Shown here piece by piece: positions 7,171-13,051 of a DNA stretch of 13,051 nt. The stretch spans positions 1 through 13,051 of the forward strand of contig JAUNRP010000028.1 in assembly GCA_030544165.1 (NCBI GenBank), given 5' to 3'. Below the pieces are notes generated by a model. The model searched no databases and was not told the DNA's origin. It saw only the letters and a list, made by a program, of their open reading frames with translations. How positions within the stretch are numbered: the stretch's first letter is position 1; every line of letters begins with the position of its first letter. Source of the DNA: a bacterium (lineage in GTDB: Bacteria; Actinomycetota; Actinomycetes; Actinomycetales; Actinomycetaceae). The position numbers and the translations under genes are program-made.

Positions 7171-8453
7171 TCGGCCTCCTCGCCGGCCTCGGGCGCGCGC
7201 GAGGCGAGCATGGTCACGATCTGGCGGCGGCGGCCCCCGGAGCGCTCCGCCACGAGGTGCAGGCCGTGCACCTCGGCCTCGGCGCCCTCGATCGGCACCC
7301 GGCCGAGCGCCTTGGCGAGCAGCCCGCCGGCGGTGTCCACGTCGTCGTCGTTGAGGTCCAGGTCGAAGAGGTCTCCGAGCTCGTCCACGGGCAGGCGGGC
7401 GGGGATCCGGAAGGTCCCGTCCTCGAGCACCTGGACGGCGAGCAGGTGGGCATCGTGCTCGTCCTGCACCTCCCCCACGAGCTCCTCGATCAGGTCCTCC
7501 ATGGTGACGAGCCCGGCCACGCCCCCGTACTCGTCGATCACGATGGCCATGTGGAAGAGCTCGGTCTGCATCTCGCGCATGAGCTCGTCCACCAGCTTCA
7601 TCTCCGGGACGAGGCGGGCCGAGCGCATCACGTCCGCCACGGTCATGTTGGCGGAGGTGGGACGGCGGGAGGCGCGCAGGGCGTCCTTGAGGTAGATGAC
7701 GCCCAGGATGTCATCCACGTTCTCCCCGATGGCGGGCACGCGGGAGAACCCGGAGCGGACGAACAGGGCGAGCGCCTTGTCCAGCGTGGTGTCCGCGGAG
7801 ATGGTGATCATGTCCGTGCGGGGCACCATCACCTCGCGGGTGAGCGTGCGGCCGAGCTCGAACACGGACTGCAGCATCTCGCGCTCGATCTCCTCGATGT
7901 GCTCGTTCTCGGAGACCAGGTCCACCATGTCCCGCAGGTCCTCCGCGGCCTGCTCCCGCTCCTCCAGGGTGCGCTCGGCCTCGCGCGCTCCGCGGCTCTT
8001 GACTGCCAGGAACGGGCGGGCGAGGTAGCCCAGGAACGAGAGGACCGGCTGGAACGAGTGCACGAGGGCGCCGGGGTTGCGGCGGCCGAACTCGCGCGGG
8101 GTGGCACCCGTGACGAGGGTGACCAGGATGGTGCAGGCGGCCACCGAGGCGAGCAGCACGGTCCACCAGCTCGGCAGGAGGTCCGCGATCAGGAGCGTGA
8201 TGGCCACCGCGGCCGTCAGTTCGGCGGCGAGGCGGGCGAACCCGGTGCCGGCCACCACCTCCGCGCGGCGGTCGAGCAGGCGGGAGCACCCCTCCGCCCG
8301 CGGGCGGCCCTCCTGGCGCAGGTCCGAGACGTGGGATCGCGTGAGGCGGGCGAGCGCGGATTCGGCGGCCGAGAACAGGGCACCGAACACCACCCCGACC
8401 ACGCCGAGCAGGCCGAGGAACACCATGGGCGTTCCGGTGATCAGTCCCTCCAT
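7167..8453 (-). CDS. Hemolysin-family/CorC-like transmembrane protein with DUF21, CBS pair and CorC/HlyC domains
   Basis: Membrane protein of the CNNM/CorC family, members of which are implicated in magnesium/cobalt transport; the historical name hemolysin is not a functional claim. The 428 residues divide into a DUF21-type N-terminal membrane region (helices at about 9-30, 75-92 and 98-115), a charged linker (150-200) and a CBS pair. The first CBS starts at TREVMVPRTDM (205-215) and the second at about TVADVMRSARLVPEMKL (271-287) through IDEYGGVAGLVTMEDLIEELVGEV (306-329). The C-terminal transporter-associated CorC/HlyC domain covers about 335-420. The ATG shares a base with the ybeY stop (TGATG), and the gene ends in a GTGA overlap with era. 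The ybeY-corC-era order is conserved in Actinobacteria. The CBS pair presumably binds an adenine nucleotide. Confidence 0.93.
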   Translation of the reverse strand: MEGLITGTPMVFLGLLGVVGVVFGALFSAAESALARLTRSHVSDLRQEGRPRAEGCSRLLDRRAEVVAGTGFARLAAELTAAVAITLLIADLLPSWWTVLLASVAACTILVTLVTGATPREFGRRNPGALVHSFQPVLSFLGYLARPFLAVKSRGAREAERTLEEREQAAEDLRDMVDLVSENEHIEEIEREMLQSVFELGRTLTREVMVPRTDMITISADTTLDKALALFVRSGFSRVPAIGENVDDILGVIYLKDALRASRRPTSANMTVADVMRSARLVPEMKLVDELMREMQTELFHMAIVIDEYGGVAGLVTMEDLIEELVGEVQDEHDAHLLAVQVLEDGTFRIPARLPVDELGDLFDLDLNDDDVDTAGGLLAKALGRVPIEGAEAEVHGLHLVAERSGGRRRQIVTMLASRAPEAGEEAE

Positions 8454-8902
8454 CAGCGGCCTGCCAGGAACTGGAGCAGGAGCGAGCGTTGGAGATCGAA
8501 CATCTCCTTCTCCTCCTCGGGCTCCTCGTGGTCGAAGCCGAGCAGGTGCAGGATCCCGTGCACGGTGAGCAGGAGCATCTCCTCGATGGAGGAGTGGCCC
8601 GCGGCCCGGGCCTGCGTGGCGGCCACCGAGGGGCAGATGACGATGTCCCCGAGCATGCCCTCGGAGGGGGCGGATTCGGTCCCGGGGCGGAGCTCATCCA
8701 TGGGGAAGCTCATCACGTCCGTGGGGCCCTCGAGGTCCATCCACCTCACGTGGAGCTCTGCCATGACGTCCGGCTCCACGAACGTGATGGAGAGCTCGGA
8801 CTGAGGGTGCACGTGGAGCTGGTCCAGGACGAAGCGGGCGAGGGAGGCGAACTCCTCCCCATCCAGCTCGTGACCGGACTCGTTGAGGACCTCGGTGCTC
8901 AT
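8453..8902 (-). CDS. ybeY: Endoribonuclease YbeY (rRNA maturation factor)
   Basis: Zinc-dependent single-strand endoribonuclease used in 16S rRNA 3'-end processing and ribosome quality control. The product is 149 residues, the usual size. The signature is HGILHLLGFDH at 115-125, giving zinc ligands His115, His119 and His125. Upstream is the conserved TDVMSFPMDE segment (61-70) and the GDIVIC strand (85-90). The ATG at 8902-8900 is preferred over an in-frame start nine codons upstream, because it follows GGGAGG and overlaps the phoH stop as ATGA. It is coupled on both sides, to phoH upstream and corC downstream. Confidence 0.96.
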   Translation of the reverse strand: MSTEVLNESGHELDGEEFASLARFVLDQLHVHPQSELSITFVEPDVMAELHVRWMDLEGPTDVMSFPMDELRPGTESAPSEGMLGDIVICPSVAATQARAAGHSSIEEMLLLTVHGILHLLGFDHEEPEEEKEMFDLQRSLLLQFLAGR

Positions 8903-9879
8903 CGCCGCCCTCCCTGGCGTTCGTCCCACCGCTCGTACGCATCGATGATCTCGCCCACGAGGCGGTGGCGCACCACATCGGCGGAGCTGAGGCGGCAGAA
9001 GGCCACGTCCTCGATCCCGTCCAGGATCTCCTGGACCACCCGGAGACCGGAACGCACCCCGGAGGGGAGGTCCACCTGGGTGACGTCACCCGTGACCACC
9101 ACCTTGGAGTTGAAGCCGAGGCGGGTGAGGAACATCTTGATCTGCTCCGGCGTGGTGTTCTGGGCCTCGTCCAGGATGATGAACGCATCATTCAGGGTGC
9201 GCCCGCGCATGTAGGCGAGCGGCGCCACCTCGATGGTGCCGGCCGCGATCAGCTTGGGGATCGAGTCCGGATCCACCATGTCGTGCAGCGCGTCGTAGAG
9301 GGGGCGCAGGTAGGGGTCGATCTTCTCCGAGAGGCTGCCGGGCAGGAACCCGAGCCGCTCCCCCGCCTCCACGGCCGGGCGGGTGAGCACGATCCGGTTC
9401 ACGCTCTTGGACTGCAGCGCGTTCACGGCCTTGGCCATGGCGAGGTAGGTCTTGCCGGTGCCGGCGGGGCCGATCCCGAACGTGATGGTGTTCGCATCGA
9501 TCGCGTCCACGTAGGTCTTCTGCCCGAGCGTCTTCGGACGGATCGTGCGGCCCCGGGAGGAGACGATGTTGGCGGTGAGCACATCGGCCGGGGACGCGGA
9601 GAGCGTGGTGAGCATCCCGATGGCCCTCTGCACGGCGTCCGGGGTGAGCGGGGTGCCGGTGCGGGCGATCTGGGCGAGCTCCTCCACGAGGCGCTGGGCG
9701 GTGGTCACATCCCCCACCGGGCCGGTGAGCGTGACGAGGTTGCCGCGGGCGTGGACCTCCACGGTGGGGAATCCGGCCTCGATGGTGCGCAGCACCTCGT
9801 CCCGGGCGCCAAAGAGGGTCACGGGGTGGACGTCATCCGGGAGGGGAACCCGGTACGTCACGGTGTCATTCGAGGGCAT
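8899..9879 (-). CDS. phoH: PhoH-family P-loop ATPase
   Basis: Cytoplasmic ATPase of the PhoH/YbeZ family, functionally linked to YbeY and RNA metabolism; helicase-type activity is proposed for the family. The 326-residue product carries an N-terminal KH-like segment (about 15-75, ending in ARTGTPLTPDAVQRAI), Walker A GPAGTGKT (137-144), a conserved RPAVEAGERLGFLPG block (167-181) and Walker B FIILDEAQN (233-241), followed by the GDVTQVDLP sensor motif. The ATG at 9879-9877 has AGGAAG about 8 bases upstream. A 42-bp gap separates it from dnaJ, whereas all genes downstream overlap, so phoH probably heads its own translational run. The protein is complete and conventional. Confidence 0.96.
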   Translation of the reverse strand: MPSNDTVTYRVPLPDDVHPVTLFGARDEVLRTIEAGFPTVEVHARGNLVTLTGPVGDVTTAQRLVEELAQIARTGTPLTPDAVQRAIGMLTTLSASPADVLTANIVSSRGRTIRPKTLGQKTYVDAIDANTITFGIGPAGTGKTYLAMAKAVNALQSKSVNRIVLTRPAVEAGERLGFLPGSLSEKIDPYLRPLYDALHDMVDPDSIPKLIAAGTIEVAPLAYMRGRTLNDAFIILDEAQNTTPEQIKMFLTRLGFNSKVVVTGDVTQVDLPSGVRSGLRVVQEILDGIEDVAFCRLSSADVVRHRLVGEIIDAYERWDERQGGRR

Positions 9880-9891
9880 ACGGCTCTTCCT

Positions 9892-9909
9892 ACGCTCCGC
9901 GCGGAGCGT
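9892..9909. repeat. Perfect 18-bp palindrome in the dnaJ-phoH gap
   Basis: ACGCTCCGC is followed directly by its reverse complement GCGGAGCGT. As RNA it could form a 7-pair hairpin with a 4-base loop. It lies just before the phoH ribosome-binding site and has no T-tract, so it is not a canonical terminator. It may be an operator, an mRNA processing site or a translation-modulating hairpin. Confidence 0.6.
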
Positions 9910-9918
9910 CTCCTTCCA

Positions 9919-9945
9919 ATGCTACAGACCGATCCGCTCGCGCAA
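9919..9945 (-). promoter_or_regulatory. Possible phoH promoter overlapping the dnaJ stop
   Basis: On the minus strand TTGCGC (9945-9940), a 15-bp spacer and TAGCAT (9924-9919) resemble -35 and TANNNT -10 hexamers. A start about 7 bp further on would place the 18-bp palindrome at the very beginning of the phoH mRNA. The spacer is short and the -35 only partly matches, so this is tentative. Confidence 0.25.
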
Positions 9946-11043
9946 CCGGGAGAAGATGCCGCCCCCGGCCGTGGCCTTGGGCGCCACCCGCTCCTCCCCG
10001 CGCAGGCGGGCGAGTTCGGTGAGCAGCTCCCGCTGGCGCTCATCCAGCTTGGCGGGAACCTCCACGTCCACGAACACCTTCAGGTCACCGCGCCCGCGTC
10101 CGTTCAGGCGCGTGACGCCCAAACCGCTGAGGACCTCGGTGTGGCCCGGCTGGGTACCGGCGGCGAGGTTCACCTCGCGCACACCGTCCAGGGTCTCGAG
10201 CTCGATGACGGTGCCGAGTGCGGCGGCCGTGGCGGGCAGGGTGATGGAGCAGATCAGATCGTCCCCCCGGCGGGCGAAGGTGGGATCGGCCTTCACGCGG
10301 AACTCCACGTGGAGGTCCCCCGCGGGTCCCGCCCCCGGGCCCACCTCGCCCTTGCCGGGCATCCGGAGGCGCGCCCCGTGGTCCACTCCCGCCGGAACCG
10401 TGACGGGGATGCTGGCCCGGGTGCGCACGCGGCCGTCCCCGGAGCACTCCGGGCACGGGTCCGTGATGATCGTGCCGTGGCCCTGGCAGTTGTGGCACGG
10501 GGATGTGGTCATGATCTGGCCGAGGAAGGAGCGGGCCAGCCGCTGCACCGAGCCGCGGCCGTTACAGGCGGTGCAGGTGACGGGCGAGGTGCCCGGCCGG
10601 CAGCACGTGCCGTGGCAGGTGGGGCAGGCGACGGCGGTGTTGACCGTGATCTCGCGCTCCGCCCCGAACACGGCCTCCCGCAGGCTGATCTCCATGGGGA
10701 TGAGCGCGTCCTGGCCGCGGCGTCCGCGCGGAACGGGGCCCCGTTGGCTCGCCCCGCCCCCTGCCGCCCCGAAGAACGTCTCGAAGATGTCCTGGAAGCC
10801 GCCGGTGAACGGGGCACCCGCCCCGCCGCCCCGCAGGGCATCGGCGCCACCGAGGTCGTACATCCGCCGCCGCTCCGGATCCGAGAGGACCTCGAACGCG
10901 GTGGAGACCTCCTTGAACCGCTCCTCCGAGCCGGGCCCCGCCACGTCCGGGTGGGTCTGCCGGGCGAGCTTCAGGTAGGCCTTCTTGATCTCGGAGGGGG
11001 TGGCAGTGCGCGCCACACCCAGCACTTCGTAGTAATCGCTCAC
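9922..11043 (-). CDS. dnaJ: Chaperone DnaJ (hrcA-linked paralogue)
   Basis: Hsp40 co-chaperone that stimulates DnaK ATPase and delivers unfolded clients. The 373-residue product has an N-terminal J domain with HPD at 31-33, a Gly-rich linker (about 69-100), a zinc-binding region with four cysteine pairs (C140/C143, C157/C160, C183/C186, C197/C200) and C-terminal substrate-binding beta domains. The start is the GTG at 11043-11041 (VSDYYEVLGVA), the canonical N-terminus, 25 bp after hrcA. An ATG 12 codons upstream would add an unconserved tail overlapping hrcA. An oddity is that the first zinc repeat reads CPTCHGTCC, with Cys in place of the final conserved Gly, giving two extra cysteines (147, 148). 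Many Actinobacteria carry a second dnaJ with dnaK; this is the hrcA-linked copy (dnaJ2 type), expected to be repressed with hrcA through the CIRCE operator. Confidence 0.96.
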   Translation of the reverse strand: MSDYYEVLGVARTATPSEIKKAYLKLARQTHPDVAGPGSEERFKEVSTAFEVLSDPERRRMYDLGGADALRGGGAGAPFTGGFQDIFETFFGAAGGGASQRGPVPRGRRGQDALIPMEISLREAVFGAEREITVNTAVACPTCHGTCCRPGTSPVTCTACNGRGSVQRLARSFLGQIMTTSPCHNCQGHGTIITDPCPECSGDGRVRTRASIPVTVPAGVDHGARLRMPGKGEVGPGAGPAGDLHVEFRVKADPTFARRGDDLICSITLPATAAALGTVIELETLDGVREVNLAAGTQPGHTEVLSGLGVTRLNGRGRGDLKVFVDVEVPAKLDERQRELLTELARLRGEERVAPKATAGGGIFSRLRERIGL

Positions 11044-11068
11044 GTATCGCCTGTCTTGGTCTTCTCTT

Positions 11069-12085
11069 CTAACGGCCATTGAGGAACTCGGAGACGTAGC
11101 GTGCCACCGCACGTACCGAGGCCATCGTGGAGGGGTAGTCCATCCGGGTGGGTCCGAGCACGGCGAGGGCCCCCACCGGGGAGTTGCCCGCCGCGTAGCT
11201 GGTGGTCACGAGGGAGGCCTCCGCGAGGCCCTCGTGGTGGTTCTCCGCGCCGATCGAGACGGCCACCGTGTCATCCACGGCGAGCTGCTGCAGGAGCCGC
11301 AGCATCACCACCTGTTCCTCGAGGGCATCGAGGATCGGGCCGATGGTACCCCTAAAGTCCTCCGGGCTCCGCATCAGGTTTCCCGTGCCCGCGAGCACGA
11401 TCCGCTCCTCCGCCTCCTGGCGCAGCGCCTCCACCAGCGGGGTCAGGATCGCCTCCACGAGGGGCAACTGGTCATCGCGCACCGCGCGTGCGATCTCCCC
11501 CATCACGTCCGCGAACTCCGCGAGCGGCCGCCCGCCCAACACCGAGTTCAGGAGCGTGCGCAGCTCATCGAGCGCGGGCGGCTCGCTCGCCACCTCCACC
11601 ATGCGCTGCTCCACGCGCCCGGAATCGGTGATCACCACCACGAGAAGGTGGTGGTCCGAGATCCGCACGAGTTCGAGGTGGCGCAGCGTGGCGCGCGAGA
11701 GGCTCGGGTACTGCACGATCGCCACCTGGTGCGTGGCCTGCGCGAGCAGCCGCACGGTCCGCTCCATCACGTCGTCCAGGTCCACGGCGTCCACGAGGAA
11801 GCTCTCGATCGCGCGGCGCTCTGCCCCGGAGAGGGGCTTGAGCTCATCGATCCGGTCCACGAACATTCGGTAGCCGAGGTCCGTGGGGATCCGGCCCGCC
11901 GAGGTGTGCGGCTGGGCGATCAGGCCCGCCTCCTCGAGCGCCGCCATGTCGTTACGCACCGTGGCGGGCGAGACCCCGAGGTTGTGCCGCTCCACGATCG
12001 CCCGGCTCCCCACCGGCTCGGAGGAGGCCACGTAGTCCTGCACGATCGCGGAGAGCACCTGCATACGCCGTTGGTCGGTGGCCAT
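11069..12085 (-). CDS. hrcA: Heat-inducible transcription repressor HrcA
   Basis: Repressor that binds CIRCE operators upstream of chaperone genes and is released on heat stress; its folding in other bacteria depends on GroEL. The product is 338 residues. Residues 1-75 form the winged helix-turn-helix: VGSRAIVERHNLGVSPATVRNDM is followed by the highly conserved HTSAGRIPTDLGYRMFVD segment (about 60-77). The remainder is the GAF-like dimerisation domain, including a conserved IGAENHHEGL stretch. The ATG at 12085-12083 has a strong GGAGGG ribosome-binding site. A CIRCE element lies in its own promoter, so it is autoregulated, and dnaJ follows in the same transcript. Confidence 0.97.
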   Translation of the reverse strand: MATDQRRMQVLSAIVQDYVASSEPVGSRAIVERHNLGVSPATVRNDMAALEEAGLIAQPHTSAGRIPTDLGYRMFVDRIDELKPLSGAERRAIESFLVDAVDLDDVMERTVRLLAQATHQVAIVQYPSLSRATLRHLELVRISDHHLLVVVITDSGRVEQRMVEVASEPPALDELRTLLNSVLGGRPLAEFADVMGEIARAVRDDQLPLVEAILTPLVEALRQEAEERIVLAGTGNLMRSPEDFRGTIGPILDALEEQVVMLRLLQQLAVDDTVAVSIGAENHHEGLAEASLVTTSYAAGNSPVGALAVLGPTRMDYPSTMASVRAVARYVSEFLNGR

Positions 12086-12113
12086 GTGCCCTCCTCTCCT
12101 CGTTCGGCTGCAC

Positions 12114-12140
12114 GTAGCACTCTCACTGTTCGAGTGCCAA
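12114..12140. promoter_or_regulatory. CIRCE operator (HrcA-binding site)
   Basis: The left arm GTAGCACTC (12114-12122), a 9-base spacer and right arm GAGTGCCAA (12132-12140) match the consensus TTAGCACTC-N9-GAGTGCTAA with one mismatch in each arm. It sits between the hrcA -10 box and the hrcA ribosome-binding site and covers the likely transcription start, the normal position for autorepression. It is also about 50 bp from the divergent DUF3097 -10. Confidence 0.9.
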
Positions 12141-12168
12141 TCCTAGGGCTCTTCGGCGGCGTTCTCCA
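12140..12168 (-). promoter_or_regulatory. hrcA-dnaJ promoter
   Basis: On the minus strand TGGAGA (12168-12163; four of six matches to TTGACA), a 17-bp spacer and TAGGAT (12145-12140; TANNNT) form a plausible housekeeping promoter. The -10 abuts the CIRCE arm, so HrcA binding would block initiation. Confidence 0.55.
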
Positions 12169-12189
12169 TGAGGCGCCCGCCACTGCGGA

Positions 12190-12195
12190 TAACCT
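12190..12195 (+). promoter_or_regulatory. -10 box of leaderless DUF3097 transcript
   Basis: TAACCT followed by 7 bases and the GTG start codon, with no Shine-Dalgarno, is the pattern of leaderless actinobacterial mRNAs. No clear -35 hexamer is visible. Confidence 0.45.
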
Positions 12196-12202
12196 TCCCC
12201 AG

Positions 12203-13051
12203 GTGAACGACCGCTACGGGCCCGATGTGCTCGCCTCCTCCCCCGTCCACCCGCGCCAGCGCGCCCGCGCCGCCCGCCCGTTCCCTGCCGCGATCGGTGA
12301 GGTGGTCGAGGAGGTGGAGACCGGCTTCGTGGGCGCGGTCACCGCGGTGGAGAAGTCCGGCGGGCAGCAGGTGGTGGTCCTCGAGGACCGCCACGGCCGC
12401 ACCCGCACCTTCCCGCTCGGCCCCGGTTTCTGGGTCGACGGCGAGGCCGTGGTCCTCACGCCCCCTCCCCCTCCCGCGGGCTCCCGTCCCGACCGCGCGG
12501 CCCCGCACGGGCGCACCAGCGGCGGGCGGGTCCTGACCGCCTCGGGCTCGCTCGCCGTTCCCGACTCCCCGGCCCGCACCGCGCGCGCCTCCCGCATCTG
12601 GGTGGAGGGGCGGCACGATGCGGAACTGGTGGAGCGCGTGTGGGGAGACGATCTACGGGTGGAGGGCGTCGTCGTCGAACTGCTGGAGGGGGTGGACAAC
12701 CTGGGCGAGGTGCTGCGGGACTTCGCCCCGGGGCCCGGCCGGCGCGCGGGCGTGCTGGTGGACCACCTGGTGGCGGGGTCCAAGGAGTCGCGGCTGGTGG
12801 GCGAGGCGCTGCGCGGACTGCGCGGCGCGGCGCACGTGAAGGTGCTCGGCCACCCCTACGTGGACGTGTGGCAGGCGGTGAAGCCCGAGCGGGTGGGACT
12901 CGAGCGGTGGCCGGAGATTCCGCGCGGCACGGACATCAAGGTGGGCACCCTGCGAGCGCTCGGCTGGCCCCACGCGGACCAGGCGGACATCGCGAGTGGG
13001 TGGAAGCGGATCCTCGGGCGGGTGCGGAGCTACAAGGACCTGGAGCCCGCG
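12203..13051 (+). CDS. DUF3097 family protein, N-terminal 283 codons (runs past the window end)
   Basis: Conserved actinobacterial protein of unknown function. The frame is open from the GTG at 12203 to the last base. The order is: N-terminal VNDRYGPDVLASSP motif, a beta-rich segment ending VVVLEDRHGRTRTFPLGPGFWV (about 57-78), a variable Pro-rich linker (84-108, including five consecutive prolines), RTARASRIWVEGRHDAELVERVWGDDLRVEGVVVE (about 125-159), GRRAGVLVDHLVAGSKESRL (179-198) and GHPYVDVWQAVKPERVGL (216-233). These blocks are the family signature. The VEGRHDA and VLVDHL pieces resemble the acidic motifs of TOPRIM domains (Glu135, Asp187), which would imply a nucleic-acid or nucleotide role; this is inference only. 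It is divergent from hrcA across 117 bp, with a -10 box 7 bp from the GTG, so it is probably leaderless. It may be touched by HrcA at the shared promoter region, though CIRCE does not overlap its start. Confidence 0.88.
   Translation, partial: MNDRYGPDVLASSPVHPRQRARAARPFPAAIGEVVEEVETGFVGAVTAVEKSGGQQVVVLEDRHGRTRTFPLGPGFWVDGEAVVLTPPPPPAGSRPDRAAPHGRTSGGRVLTASGSLAVPDSPARTARASRIWVEGRHDAELVERVWGDDLRVEGVVVELLEGVDNLGEVLRDFAPGPGRRAGVLVDHLVAGSKESRLVGEALRGLRGAAHVKVLGHPYVDVWQAVKPERVGLERWPEIPRGTDIKVGTLRALGWPHADQADIASGWKRILGRVRSYKDLEPA

Noticed and set aside
12143..12616. Minus-strand frames opposite the DUF3097 gene
   Set aside because: The plus-strand frame matches the DUF3097 family along its whole length, and the minus-strand products show no conserved features and lack a sensible start context.
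1..13051. Mobile elements, CRISPR arrays, tRNA/rRNA genes, phage or defence islands
   Set aside because: No direct repeat array, transposase, integrase, toxin-antitoxin pair or structural RNA was recognised; coding density and base composition look uniform throughout.

Overview
The window is a GC-rich chromosomal segment from an actinobacterium (Actinomycetota). The evidence is very high third-position GC, frequent GTG starts, 1-4 bp gene overlaps, TANNNT-type -10 boxes placed 7 bp from start codons, a two-part DUF3097/hrcA head, and the conserved block hrcA-dnaJ-phoH-ybeY-corC-era...recO-uppS. The mixture with leuA suggests the Micrococcales/Actinomycetales side of the phylum rather than Mycobacterium, but genus cannot be read from this sequence.

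Layout: all genes except the last lie on the minus strand, so transcription runs right to left. At the right end, a divergent 117-bp intergenic region (12086-12202) carries a CIRCE operator and promoter for hrcA-dnaJ on the minus strand. It also carries a -10 box for an apparently leaderless DUF3097 gene on the plus strand, which runs off the window edge. Downstream of dnaJ, a 42-bp gap with a perfect 18-bp palindrome leads into a tightly coupled run phoH-ybeY-corC-era-hydrolase, in which every junction overlaps by 1 or 4 bp. After a 147-bp regulatory gap comes leuA, then an eight-helix membrane protein, recO and uppS. The last two junctions are again 4-bp overlaps. uppS is cut by the left window edge.

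Functional themes: heat-shock control (HrcA, CIRCE, DnaJ), ribosome maturation and RNA quality (PhoH, YbeY, Era), membrane ion/CBS protein (CorC-like), leucine biosynthesis (LeuA), recombination repair (RecO) and the lipid carrier for peptidoglycan (UppS). Two genes are not recognised beyond architecture: a membrane-anchored secreted alpha/beta hydrolase with a C-terminal four-helix membrane domain (between era and leuA) and the eight-helix protein (between leuA and recO).

The most informative non-coding element is the leuA leader. It has a 15-codon reading frame with three consecutive leucine codons (MRPVGLLLSCRGGAL), a -10 box exactly 7 bp before its ATG, and downstream sequence that can form an H-type pseudoknot. 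This fits the conserved pseudoknot described computationally upstream of actinobacterial leuA genes. No CRISPR array, transposon, tRNA, rRNA or phage signature was seen. Apart from the accessory genes and the regulatory sites, the window is ordinary core genome.
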